A stretch of 64,000 nt of DNA from Mesostigma viride (GCA_009746045.1 RPFO01001933.1:49725-113724); one strand, 5' to 3'. Positions 1 through 10,604 are shown, counted from the stretch's first letter. Program-made: numbers and translations. The notes: generated from the letters alone by a model not told the origin.

Positions 1-21
1 TTGACGTTATTAACCAAGAAT

Positions 22-640
22 GGGGGTGCTGGCATGCATAAATACGTCGGGTGGGGTGCTGGCATGCATAAATACCTAGGGGGGTCGCTGGCATGCATTA
101 ATACGTCGGGTGGGGTGCTGGCATGCATAAATACCGAGGGGGGGTGCTGGCATGCATAAATACATGTGGGGGGTGCTGGCATGCATAAATACCGAGGGGG
201 GGTGCTGGCATGGATTAATACGTCGGGGGGTGCTGGCATGCATAAATACCGAGGGGGGGTGCTGGCATGCATAAATACATGTGGGGGGTGCTGGCATGCA
301 TAAATACGTCGGGGGGGTGCTGGCATGCATAAATACCTAGGGGGGGTGCTGGCATGCATAAATACCTAGGGTGGGGTGCTGGCATGCATAAATACCGAGG
401 GGGGGTGCTGGCATGCATAAATACCGAGGGGGGGTGCTGGCATGCATAAATACCTAGGGGGGGTGCTGGCATGCATAAATACCTAGGGTGGGGTGCTGGC
501 ATGCATAAATACCGAGGGGGGGTGCTGGCATGCATAAATACCTAGGGGGGGTGCTGGCATGCATGAAAAAAGGTGGTGGGGTGCTGGCATGCATAAATAC
601 ATGTGGTGTGGTGCCGCCATGCATAAATACATGTGCCAGC
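22..640. repeat. 30-bp minisatellite
   Basis: About 20 tandem units of roughly 29-31 bp share the core GGTGCTGGCATGCATAAATAC followed by a variable G-rich tail (CTAGGGGG, CGAGGGGG, GTCGGGGG or ATGTGGGG). The unit contains the palindrome GCATGC. Open frames across it on the minus strand are only the repeat read without stops and are not called as genes. The bases just before it (3-24) resemble 1195-1217, so the array may sit inside a duplicated flank. Confidence 0.9.
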
Positions 641-733
641 AAACCTGAGCTGCAAGGGAGCGAGAAAACCAAGAAAAAAAGCACGCAACACACCACGCGT
701 CGTACCTTTTTATAGATGTTTCTTTTTTTTTAT
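584..733. repeat. 150-bp direct repeat, copy 1
   Basis: This stretch, from the last minisatellite units through a T-rich tail, is almost identical to 912-1061 (offset 328). The copies diverge abruptly after the oligo-T tract: GGGGCCGG here, CCTTGTCC in the second copy. The 178 bp between them hold no recognisable gene. Confidence 0.85.
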
Positions 734-911
734 GGGGCCGGCCGGGGGCGGCGGTGCCGGCAAAAATGAAGCTAGTGACACCGCGCAGATGACGCCGTGA
801 ACATGTCGCGTTGTACCGTAGAAGATACGAACAAAAAACAAAACACGAAAAAAGAGAGGCGGACCGCATATGACAGGGACGAAAAAAAGTCAGACACACA
901 GCCTGTGTTAT

Positions 912-1061
912 CTGGCATGCATAAATACATGTGGTGTGGTGCCGGCATGCATAAATACATGTGCCAGCAAACCTGAGCTGCAAGGGAGCGAGAAAACCAA
1001 GAAAAAAAGCACGCAACACACCACGCGTCGTACCTTTTTATAGATGTTTCTTTTTTTTTAT
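912..1061. repeat. 150-bp direct repeat, copy 2
   Basis: Second copy of 584-733. It starts with one isolated minisatellite unit and ends in the same AT/T-rich tail. It could be a dispersed element that carries its own minisatellite unit, or a local duplication; the sequence alone does not decide. Confidence 0.85.
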
Positions 1062-1790
1062 CCTTGTCCTTCGGGGGCAGCGGCGGCGGGTGGAAGAAAA
1101 CTGATAGCGTTGTTGTGCATCCCGTGACCACCGGCCACCAAACGGAGGCACGACACCAAGGCAGATCAAGCACCAAAGGAAGCAGCAAAACATCAACGTT
1201 AGTAACCAAGAATGGGAGCCGGGGGAAAGATCATACGGCGCTGCCATGGCAAGAAAACCCAGCAACCCAGCAACGCAGCTATGGCGCAACCCAGAAACGA
1301 AAACATTTGCGACAGCCTGCTTCAATAATGCTTGGATTCACACAAATGAACAAGTGGGGCTTACCAATCCAATCGATGGTCTCGGCTTGCTCGCAAATCC
1401 CTGCAACCAAACGAGAACCGACAAAAACACTTACACTCCCCCGTCAGCGACCGGCACCACGACACCAAAAAAGCGACGAAATTATCTATCTCACACTCCC
1501 CCGTCATCGAGCTGCTTGTGGACAACTATCTGTCAAAAGCATCCATGTACATCCACCGCCATTGCTCACCTCTTTTCACACTCTTCGGCTGCACACAATG
1601 GCGTTGCTCAGTCGAATATGGCTGTCGGGTTGCTAATATCGTTGTCACTTTCGGCCGATGTCGCGAATACCCGCCGTTGATGCTCGGGTGCAAGGTGCAT
1701 CCACGGTGTCGGTCTTCCAGGAGGGCTGGAAAGCGCCAACGCAGCACCTGCAATTCAAATTCCCTGGTGCTGGTATGCCGACGCGCAAAT
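1062..1790. other. No recognisable gene
   Basis: Several short open frames occur on both strands (up to 190 codons), but they overlap one another in different frames and show no domain, family resemblance or splice logic. I see no gene I can support here. Confidence 0.5.
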
Positions 1791-1796
1791 GGAATG

Positions 1797-2005
1797 GCGC
1801 GGCGCCTAAAAGGCGCCGCGCGCGGGAAAAAAATTGACGCGCCAAACGATATGGCGCGGCGCCGGGACGGCGCCGCGCTGAAAAATACTTGCAGTCGCAA
1901 CTGTGACGTGGCGCTGCAGACCACACGGTAGGGAATTCGCAGCGCCATATATGGCGCCACGCCGACTCCTGACGCCGTGTGGCGCCACATGGACGCGGCG
2001 CTGCA
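1797..2005. repeat. Tandem GC-rich hairpins and GGCGCC cluster
   Basis: Two perfect hairpins with the same 10-bp stem (GCGCGGCGCC and its complement) lie at 1797-1821 (loop TAAAA) and 1854-1878 (loop GGGAC), 57 bp apart. A further palindrome around GCGCCATATATGGCGC (about 1941-1956) and more GGCGCC cores follow to about 2005. The stems are strong enough to fold in DNA or RNA. Function is unknown; terminator, protein-binding cluster and transposon end are all possible. Confidence 0.7.
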
Positions 2006-2094
2006 CACAGCTCGAGCCCATTTTTTCACATTCCTGCTACCTGATTGGACGCCTGGCGGAGGAAGCTTTTCACGGCGCGACGCCGAGGGGCTTC

Positions 2095-2279
2095 AAAAAC
2101 GTATATAAGCAGGCAAAATTTCTCCGAAATTTAATGAACGAGCGCGACGCGGAGACCATGCTAGTGTGCGGAACTGGTGAACCACACCGGTACGGGACAG
2201 ATTCTTGGCTGATCCTCGTAGTACCTCGTGAACACGTCTAGTAGGCCCGGGTTCAACTCCCGTCGTAACATTTTTTTTT
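2095..2279 (+). other. Possible tRNA-derived (SINE-like) 3' tail
   Basis: A B-box-like sequence GGTTCAACTCC (2250-2260) sits in a T-arm-like stem-loop (CGGG, TTCAACT, CCCG) and is followed within 15 bp by a run of nine T (2271-2279), a typical RNA polymerase III stop. A TATATAAG box lies upstream at about 2102. I find no convincing A box or 5' acceptor strand, so this is not called a tRNA. A tRNA-related SINE or tRNA fragment fits best, with low certainty. Confidence 0.3.
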
Positions 2280-2700
2280 GGGTTGGTGTGGCAAGCCTAT
2301 AAAGCAATCCGCAAACCACTACACGGCTGGTAAGATTTAATATAATAGCAACCTAATAGCTATATCAAAAATGTTTATGGGCATGGAAATTTTTAATATG
2401 TTGATATTAGACTGCAATGAAACGAATATGCAACCTGCCCCCCTATGTTTAATACAATTATTATTATTATTTGTGGCATGAATATAATAATTGTGTGAAA
2501 TACAATGCTATGTGCAATATATTGCTGGTATGCCATGCAATTGTAACCAACAGGTGCAAGACCAAAAGGCGTCTTCAGGGCCCACCTGCTGCGAACAAGA
2601 GCTATGGCGGCAAGAGGTGCGTGCAGGGTTACGGATTTACGGGGTTGTTGACCACCAAATTTGTTGTTACGTGTGTTATGGAAACATTTCAGTCGAATTT
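2280..2700. other. AT-rich stretch without a supported gene
   Basis: AT-rich DNA between the tRNA-like tail and the palindrome-bearing minisatellite. Small overlapping frames (76-99 codons) at 2471-2770 show no recognisable features. Confidence 0.5.
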
Positions 2701-3335
2701 CTGGGTTCCAACGGTCGTTAAGGTTATAAAAAGTGCGTTGGGATTCGGAAATTCACATCCTGGCGTGTAAAAAATGCAGGTGTTGGCGAGTTTTCGGCCC
2801 GCTTTCAGGGGTCCAACGGCCGTTGGGTGTCTAAAATGCATGCGTTAGCGTGTTTCCGGCCCGCTTTCAGGGGCCCAACGGCCGTTGGACGTCGAAAATG
2901 CATGTGTTGGCGTGTTTTCGGCCCGCTTTCAGGGGTCCAACGGCCGTTGGGTGTCGAAAATGCATGTAAAGGGCGTGTTTCAGGCCCACTTTCAGGGGTC
3001 CAACGGCCGTTGGGTGTAGAAAATGCATGTGTTGGCGTGTTTTCGGCCCGCTTTCAGGGGTCCAACGGCCGTTGGGTGTCGAAAATGCATGTGTTGGCGT
3101 GTTTCAGGCCCACTTTCAGGGGTCCAACGGCCGTTGGGTGTCGAAAATGCATGTGTTGGCGTGTTTTCGGCCCGCTTTCTGGGGTCCAACGGCCGTTGGG
3201 TGTCGAAAATGCATGTGTTGGCGTGTTTCAGGCCCACTTTCGGGGGTCCAACGGCCGTTGGGTGTCGAAAATGCATGTGTTGGCGTGTTTCAGGCGTACT
3301 TTCAGGGGTCCAACGGCCGTTGGGACCTACAAATT
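2700..3335 (+). repeat. 61-bp minisatellite carrying CCAACGGCCGTTGG
   Basis: About nine tandem units of 61-64 bp run from 2813 to 3321, each centred on the 14-bp palindrome CCAACGGCCGTTGG followed by GGTGTCGAAAATGCATGTG and a TTTCGGCCCGCTTTCAGG-like segment. A degenerate unit lies near 2706. Open frames across it are repeat artefacts. It ends about 60 bp before the first exon of the transposase-like gene. The same palindrome recurs inside that gene's introns and just downstream, so the motif and gene probably belong to one element. Confidence 0.9.
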
Positions 3336-3393
3336 GGGTAATTGTTGGAAAGCAATAATTTGATAAAAAGTCAAAACTTCGTCTGGATTCTGT

Positions 3394-6300
3394 ATGCGCG
3401 CGGATGCAGGTGAAGCGCACAACAAAGACCTAAGTCTCAAGTACGTCGAGATCAAGGGCAACCAACTTGCCCTCGACATGGCCAGCGCAATGGAATACTT
3501 GCTGAAGGACAACAATCACAAGACTGAAAACACGAAAACTGCAGTAGGCTTGAGGGCGCTTGAGCGGCTGCCAGGTGCGGTTGTGAAGGTTATGGGGAAA
3601 CAGTACCGCCCTGCGCTGAAAAGAAAGGCGTCGGAGTCCTTCGCTCAGGAGGTTGTCGCTAATATCGTGCAAGGTTTCCAGGAATTGGGCAAGTCGGATG
3701 AGCACAGGAACGCGAAGTGCGCTGTGCTGTCAATGTGCTTGGGAAAGGACGGCATGAACAATCAAGGGCATTGCACTCTCGCGCGGCTGCTTCACGTCAC
3801 GCCCAAGGATATCCAGACCGCAAGGGGAATGAGGATGGGGGGCGACCTTCCCGCCCTGAAGGCGCCCCCTCGTGCTTTACGGTCGGACAAGTTTCCGGAG
3901 GAGGTCAAAGACATCGTCGGGAGTTACTGGTTGTCAGACCTAAACACGAGGGCGTCTCCCAACCATAAGGACGTGGTCAATGAGTTCGAAAGGAAGGGAA
4001 ACGCCAGGATCCTCATTTCCTCCCAGGGCGGAAGGTACTATTTGGACTCGCTTGAAACGATTTACAAGCGGTTCTGTTCTGACGCGTCGCCGTACAAGGG
4101 AGGTATCGTGACGACTGCGGACGGGACAAGGTACAAGGTGGGGTACACGAAGTTCGTGGAGTTCATGCCCAAGTGCGTAAAGGGCGTGTGGAAGGACCGG
4201 GACTTGTGCGCATGCGAAAAGCACGTCGTCTTCGAGTCTCTGCTCTCTGCCTTCGCCAAAGGCGTCAAGGAGTTGAAGAGCACGCTGGAGATCGAGGAGA
4301 GGGAGGGTATCCCTTCCGTGCCTGACAATGCCCATGATTTCGTTCGACGTTTCACCTGCCACAGGGCTGAGAGGGGGGAGGGGGGGCAAGGAGGGGGGAG
4401 GACGGGCGGCCCGTTCGTTAACGTCCCAATGAACTGCTTGGAAGGGACGTGCAACGAGTGTGGGATTTCCGAGTTCATCGTGACGGACCAGATGAAGGGG
4501 TGGACAAAGAAGTACACGTGGTTCGACTTCATAAAGGAGGGCACAGCGCCCCGTGGGACGGTAAGCATGTATATTTGCATCGTTGAATATATATATGTAG
4601 ACTTTCATACTTCCAACGGCCGTTGGCGTTGGGAAATTCCCAGCTGCTGACTTCCATTCTTCGGTCAATCCATGGTGCGCGGGCATGTATATTTGCATCG
4701 TTGAATATATATATGTAGACTTTCATACTTCCAACGGCCGTTGGCGTTGGGAAATTCCCAGCTGCTGACTTCCATTCTTCGGTCAATCCATGGTGCGCGG
4801 GTGTGTTGTGTTGCAGGAGGAGGATGTGGCGCCGCAAATGAACCTGCAGCAAAAACTCATCAAGTCAACCCTCTCGGAGCTCCATGAACTCATTACGGCG
4901 CGCTTCCCGGAATTCGCCATTCACGTCCATACATGGGCCTGGCAGCACCACGCTTACAAGGAGTGCATTGACGTGATGCCGCTGGGAACGGTGGTGGTCC
5001 TGATGGACTACTCGGAGAACTATTCGGACCACCTGCAGAAACAGTTGCAGGCGCAGTACTGGTACCCAAGTAGTTACGTCCTGATGCCGGTGATCGTGAT
5101 GTACCGTGATCCCGTATCGCTGGAAATCAAAAGGGTGAAGCACGATTACATGGGGAAGGACGTACCGAGGAATGCCCAGACCCTGGAGTTCGTGATGAAG
5201 AATACCCTTAACGTGCTGAGGGAGGAGGGGGTGGAGGTGAGGAACTGGATCAGTTGGTCCGACAACTGTAAGGAGCAGTTCCAATCCCGGTATGTGTTGG
5301 CGATGGCTGCGGACCTGCTCGAGGCCGACCCCGACTTGGAATCATTGGAGTGGAACTACTCGTGTGCAGGACATGGGAAGGGGGAGTCGGACGGGGAGGG
5401 GGGGACGGTCAAAAGCATCCTCAAAAGAGCGCAGATGCAGGAGGACAATCGGAACCTGAATACGGTGGAGGCACTGGTGGCCTACCTGAACCGGGATTGG
5501 AGAACCGGCAAAGACTCGAGTCGACCATCGGCACAATCGGACGTGGTTCGACGGGCATTTCTTCTCGATAACGTAAGTAAAGACAGTTGCTTTCTGGTGG
5601 TCAAGTGCAGTTCTATAATTTGTCTCTGGTTACACTTTACAGAGGACAGCTTCCTTGATGCAGTTTGAAGTTTCATAAGGCCAACGGCCGTTGGAGCTGG
5701 AAAATCGTATAATTGTTGAGTGCCAACGGCCGTTGGAGTTGAGAAATGTACTTATATAAAGTTTCCAAGGGCCAACGGCCGTTGGAGTTGGGAAATCTTA
5801 TAATTGTTGAGTGCCAACGGCCGTTGGAGTTGGGAAATGTGCTGTGATGTTGTTTCATGGATTTACAATTGCAGATTCTCACGTCCGGTAAGGAGCGAGG
5901 CCCGATCCGAGATATCTCCACGGCACACCAGTGGCGACTGGACAAAAAGGGCGAGCGGGTCGAGGTGGTAAAGCTCAGGCGTTTTTCATGCTTCAGTTGT
6001 GCGGAGTGCCGAGAGGGCAAGTGGACGACATGCCCAAACGATTGGAGCAGCTCGTCGTGGACTGTAAAACTCCAGGCGAGTAAGTCGCGGAACCCCACGC
6101 GATATCCGGGAACCCGCCTGAACCACGTTCAAACGGCAAGAAACGAGTTGGGGCGTGGTTTGCAGGAGGGGGAGGCCGTCGCAGTCGCATCTGAGAGGGG
6201 GCACAAGGACCATGTGCCCGACCACCCGTACTGGTTGGCGAAAGTTGTTCGAGTCGCCCACCAACTCGACAAGGATGAGTGTTTAAACAAACATACAGGG

Positions 6301-6659
6301 GGGGGGGCGAGGTTTTTAAGAAAGGCAACTGGGTAATGTACGTAAAATACTTCGAGAGGTGCTCCTCCTCCGGATCGGACGCCCGACGCTTCTTCTGGAA
6401 CCCAGACGACCGAGAACCCTTAACTGCAATCGTGTGCTACCTGAGCGTCGCAAAGGTCACGAAGGGCAAGTGGGAAGGACATCCGGACAACACGCGACAG
6501 GGCTGGTTCACAATTGCGAAGAAGGTGGACGCCGAAATTACGGTACGTCATTCCAAACATTACTGTGTAAAATTGGTGTTTGTATGTCGCATGTGTTTTT
6601 TTGTCGACGGTCGTTCACCTTACTAATGTTACATACAGGGCAATCAGCCTATACTTTAG
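3394..6659 (+). CDS. DDE/RNase-H-fold transposase-like protein, five exons
   Basis: Predicted exons are 3394-4560, 4817-5572, 5875 to about 6300, about 6300-6542 and 6639-6659 (stop TAG), giving about 870 codons. The introns are GT-AG and all phase 0. The protein resembles a large multicopy family known from animal genomes, judged from remembered motifs. Exon 1 has the 'VKDIVGSYWLSD..TRASPNHKD' block, a 'GYTKFVEFMPK...CACEKH' block and CxxxxCxxC. Exon 2 has 'LMDYSENYS' (Asp codon 5006), 'WSDNCKEQFQSRY' (Asp codon 5261) and 'GHGKGESDGEGGTVK' (5368-5409), which look like catalytic acidic positions of an RNase H fold. Exon 3 adds a Cys cluster (CFSCAECREGKWTTC) and the last exons a WLAKV...GNWVMYVKYF module. 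A run of about ten G at 6298-6307 breaks the frame between exons 3 and 4, so that junction is uncertain. The true start may lie upstream. Probable role: transposition of its own element; biochemical activity is inferred. Confidence 0.6.
4561..4816 (+). other. Intron 1 of the transposase-like gene
   Basis: Donor GTAAGC and acceptor TTGCAG, 256 nt, phase 0. It contains a tandem duplication of about 118 bp (from about 4566 and about 4684), each copy holding one CCAACGGCCGTTGG palindrome and a TATATATATG tract. Confidence 0.75.
5573..5874 (+). other. Intron 2 of the transposase-like gene
   Basis: Donor GTAAGT and acceptor TTGCAG, 302 nt, phase 0. It carries four copies of CCAACGGCCGTTGG (about 5680, 5720, 5772 and 5813) in an alternating two-unit tandem pattern. 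Palindrome density here is far above the exons, where none was seen. Confidence 0.75.
6543..6638 (+). other. Intron 3 of the transposase-like gene
   Basis: Donor GTACGT and acceptor ACATACAG, 96 nt, phase 0. Splicing adds six codons and a TAG stop at 6657-6659. Without splicing the frame runs on to 6626, so this last junction is less certain than the other two. Confidence 0.5.
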
Positions 6660-6865
6660 CTTGGCTGCATGGCGCATGTCGCATATCTTAATTTCTCAAA
6701 GCCAACGGCCGTTGGACTTACGAAACTGGACAAGTGCCAAGTGCGGATTGGGTACTAAAATGGGCATTCTTGTTGAGGATGACCAGTTGTGTTTATATAT
6801 TTTTGCATGGTGGCGGATGACTTGGCGTGTTGTTGCATTTTTACATACGGGTGTATGGTAGGCCT
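6660..6865. other. Downstream flank of the transposase-like gene
   Basis: No gene is supported. One more CCAACGGCCGTTGG lies at about 6703, followed by T-rich and mixed sequence. Confidence 0.5.
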
Positions 6866-8690
6866 TAAACCCTAAACCCCTACACTCCTAAACCATATTT
6901 ACCCTTATATGTTGGGTGTGTTGTGTGAATGTTGGGTATGTGTGTTGGGGCGTGTGTGTTGTGTGTGTGTTGGGTGCATTCATGAAGGTGCGGGGGCGTG
7001 TAGGGTGTGTGCAAAGTGTCTTGTGTGTTGATGTTGGGTGTGGGGGGGGGGAGGTACATGTGTGTTGTGTGTGTGACTTAGTAGGTGTGTTGTGTGTGTG
7101 ACTTAGGTGTGTGTGTTGTTTGTGTTGGATATGTGTTGTGTGTGTGTGTGTTGTGTGTGTGTAGGGTGTCTTGTGTGTTGGTTTCTTGTTTTTAGTAGGT
7201 GTTGGGTGTGTGTATGTCGGGTGCAAACATAGTGTGTGTGTGTGTGTGTGTGTTCGGTATGTGTGTTGGGTGTCTTGTGTGTGTGTGTTCGGTATGTGTG
7301 TTGAGGCGTGTGTGTGTGCTCTGTGTATGTATGTTGTGTGTGTGTGTGTTGGGGCGTGTGCGTGTGTGTGTTGTGTGCATGTTAATTGTCATGTATTGGT
7401 GTTGAGTGTGAGGGGGGGGATGGACGTGTGTGTTGTGTGTGACTTAGGTGTGTTATGTGTGTGTTGTGTGTGACTTAAGTGTGTAGTGTGTGTGTTGTGT
7501 GTGTTGGATGTGTGGTGTGGGTGTGGGTGTGGGTGTGTGGGTGGGTGGGGGGGGGCCAAGTGTCTTGTGTGTTGGTATTGGGTTTGTGTGGGGGGGTGTA
7601 CGTGTGTGTTGTGTGTGACTTAGGTGTGTTTTGTGTGTGTTGTGTGTGATCGACCTAGGTGTGTGTTGCGTGTGTGTGTTGGGTGTACATGTGTTCATAA
7701 AGGGTGTGGGTGTGTGTAGGGTGTGTGCAAAGTGTCTTGTGTGTTGGTGTTGGGTGTGTGGGGGGGGAAAGTACGTGTGTGTTGTGTGTGTGACTTAGGT
7801 GTGTTGTGTGTGTGTTGTTTGCATGTTATTGTTGGTGTTGTGGGGGGGGGGGATGTACGTGTACGTGTGTTGTGTGTTGGTGTCTTATTTTTAGGTGTTG
7901 GTGTGTGTGTCGTGGGTGCAAACATTGTGTGTGTGTGTGTGTTGGGTGTGTGTTGGGTGTCTTGTGTGTTTGGTGTTTTTGGTAGGTGTTGTGTGTGCGT
8001 GTTTTCGGTATGTGTGTTGGGTGTCTTGTGTGTGTGTGGTATGTGTTTGGGTGTTGTTGTGTGTGCAGTGTTGGGGCATGTGTGTGTGTGTGTTGGGGCA
8101 TGTGTGTGTGTTGTGGCATGTTAATTGTCATGTGTTGGTGTTGTGTGTGTGGGGGGGGGGATGTACGTGTGTGTTGTGTGTTACTTAGGTGTGTTATGTG
8201 TGTGTTGGGTGTGGGTGTCGTGGGCCGACCGGTGCAAACATGTGTGTGTGTGTGTGTGTGTTGGGTGTGTGTTGGGTGTCTTGTGTGTTGGTGTCTTGTT
8301 TTTAGTAGGTGTTGTGTGTGCGTGTTTTCGGTATGTGTGTTGGGTGTCTTTTGTGTGTGTGGTGTGTGTTTGGGTGTTGTTGTGTGTGCAGTGTTGGGGC
8401 ATGTGTGTGTGTGTTGGGGCATGTGTGTGTGTGTGTTGGGGCATGTGTGTCAGTGTGTGTGTTGTGGCCTGTTAATTGTCATGTGTTGGTGTTGTGTGTG
8501 GGGGGGGCGGGATGTACCTGTGTGTTGTGTGTTATAACAACTATACTTAGGTGTGTTATGTGTGTGTTGCGTGTGTGTGTTGGGTGTGTGTTGCATGGCT
8601 GTCTTGTGTGTTGGTGTCTTGTTTTTAGGTGTTGGTGTGTGTCTTGGGTGCAAACATAGTGTGTGTGTGTGTTGGGTGTGTTGTTCGTGT
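6866..8690. repeat. TG-rich degenerate repeat block
   Basis: About 1.8 kb of (TG)n interspersed with TTGGG, GTGTCTTGTGTGTTGG, long G runs and a recurring 'GATGTACGTGTGTGTTGTG' segment that returns about seven times at irregular spacing (roughly 90-350 bp). It begins with TTAAACCCTAAACCCC (about 6865), a short run of plant-type telomere repeat. Reading frames here (Thr/His- or Cys/Val-rich) are low-complexity artefacts. Confidence 0.85.
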
Positions 8691-8767
8691 GTGTATGAAA
8701 ATATAGAAAATTGTTATATTTGACGATAGTCATAGTGTACTACTAAAAACTTGTACATACATATGCT

Positions 8768-9027
8768 GGATCGGTGTTCTCTGAACGTAGTTTCTTTATA
8801 ACAGATGAGAATGAACGCCGCTATGTGAGTGGTACTACGGGACGGTGGGCCTTGGGCTGGACCGGTTCCATGAGTTAGAATTAGTTGGCCAGTTTTGTAT
8901 GGCCATTTCTAGTTCGTTAAGTTAAGTAGCAATTAAGTTACTGTTGCTGACGGCTCATGAGGCGAGCCCGGGCTACGCCGCCCTAAAGTGCCATTTGCAC
9001 GATGTTCTAGGTCTCTTTTTCTTGTAA
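8768..9027. repeat. 260-bp direct repeat A, copy 1
   Basis: From ATCGGTGTTCTCTGAACG to TCTCTTTTTCTTGT, this is nearly identical to about 10150-10407 (one clear difference, TTAGTTGG versus TTAATTGG). The right edge begins a 10-bp inverted repeat (TCTTGTAATC with GATTACAAGA, about 9022 and 9054). No TG...CA ends or primer-binding site were seen, so I do not call it an LTR. Confidence 0.85.
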
Positions 9028-10028
9028 TCGGATGTATGGGGTATGGGTATGGCGGATTACAAGAAATTTAATGCTGCCCTAATCGCGTCAGCCTTTTGGC
9101 TGGCGGTGGCCGATTAGAGATGGCGCGTGACTGACATAGCTTGAACAGTCACGTGACTGTGAAAAAGAAATTGAAATTACCCTCGTCGGTTTTCTCCCCG
9201 CAGCTGGGTTCTTGGCCGACGAGAGACTATAAAATACTTCGCGTTTGCCTGCGCGTGGCACCTGTACGGAACTCTGAAGCCATGAGTAAGATTTCCGTGC
9301 CACGCTGCAGTGCCTACCGCTTTGCTGCGGAATGTCGCAGCAGGGTTGCAGTTCCTGACTGCTGACTGCCGAAGGAAGGGTGGTCGGGTTACTTTTAGTG
9401 GGCATTGTGATGGACGACAAGTCTGTCGGCCCTCGCGTAGGTAGAAAAATATTTACCAGCATCCGCTCTTATGGGTGCGTGAGGTCTCGGGAATGTGGTG
9501 GGGACGAATTCCGGAATTATGCAATATTTCGATTCAGACCGAGACTTAAGGGGCCAGTTTAACAGACGGACCTGGGCCGGGCAGGACCAAATATTTTGGC
9601 CGGCCCAGTTGCGCTTGCGCTTTATCGGCCGCTGGGGTGTGTGATGAGAGCCTGCTCATCAACTAAAACCTGAAATATGGAAAGTTACTCCCCCAGGTGA
9701 CAACGTTGACAGTAATCGAGATATGGTGGCATCGGGTGACGTCCTACAAGTTGTCGTCACGTTAGGGCGGCACTGGCCTTTGAGGGAGGTCCGTGATCGT
9801 TAAACGAGGCGTCTTCTTCCTTGTCTTTGCGTGCACATTCAACACCCTCTTTTACTGGCCGAGGGTGGAAGGCTGGGGGGGCCCTGCAAAGGGTTATCGT
9901 GCATGAGGCTCGCTACAGCCGCCGGCGATTGTAATGGTCGTGACCGTTGCGGCAGGGCAGCCTCGGGAGCCACTGAGCGAAAGTGGTTGGCGGAGCTTTG
10001 GAGATAAAGCACCAGGAAAGGGGGGTTG
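9028..10028. other. Sequence between direct repeats; no gene supported
   Basis: About 1 kb of mixed-composition DNA with only short overlapping frames (60-124 codons), without recognisable domains. Confidence 0.5.
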
Positions 10029-10149
10029 GGTAACGAGAACTACAATCAATCATGAAATGGGTGCAGCGTGGCAGGCTCACTCATGGGTTCTGTAATTGCC
10101 CACTTATTGTTTTAATCAAATGTTGGTGGATTGGTAATAGTGGGAATAG
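10029..10149. repeat. 120-bp direct repeat B, copy 1
   Basis: From GGGTAACGAGAACTACAATC to AGTGGGAATAGAA, repeated at about 10442-10564. Copy 1 runs straight into repeat A copy 2; copy 2 runs into the flank of the satellite. The order A, spacer, B, A', linker, B' suggests recombination between repeats or nested duplication. Confidence 0.85.
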
Positions 10150-10407
10150 AATCGGTGTTCTCTGAACGTAGTTTCTTTATAACAGATGAGAATGAACGCC
10201 GCTATGTGAGTGGTACTACGGGACGGTGGGCCTTGGGCTGGACCGGTTCCATGAGTTAGAATTAATTGGCCAGTTTTGTATGGCCATTTCTAGTTCGTTA
10301 AGTTAAGTAGCAATTAAGTTACTGTTGCTGACGGCTCATGAGGCGAGCCCGGGCTACGCCGCCCTAAAGTGCCATTTGCACGATGTTCTAGGTCTCTTTT
10401 TCTTGTC
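10150..10407. repeat. 260-bp direct repeat A, copy 2
   Basis: Second copy of 8768-9027, followed by a 34-bp C/T-rich linker (CCCGCCCCCCCTCCC...) and then repeat B copy 2. Confidence 0.85.
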
Positions 10408-10441
10408 CCGCCCCCCCTCCCTCTTCTTGTGTTTGTTTCTA

Positions 10442-10564
10442 GGGTAACGAGAACTACAATCAATCATGAAATGGGTGCAGCGTGGCAGGCTCACTCATGG
10501 GTTCTGTAATTGCCCACTTATTGTTTTAATCAAATGTTGGTGGATTGGTAATAGTGGGAATAGA
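10442..10564. repeat. 120-bp direct repeat B, copy 2
   Basis: Second copy of 10029-10149. It leads through a short AT-rich segment into the first satellite monomer at about 10605. Confidence 0.85.
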
Positions 10565-10604
10565 AATGATTTTCTTTTTACTATTTCATTCACTATTTCT
10601 TCAC

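Noticed and set aside
6888-8733. His/Thr-rich or Cys/Val-rich frames
   Set aside because: Translation of TG-rich low-complexity DNA.
8768-10407. LTR retrotransposon bounded by the 260-bp repeats A
   Set aside because: No terminal inverted dinucleotides, primer-binding site, polypurine tract or coding interior, and a second interleaved repeat breaks the expected structure.
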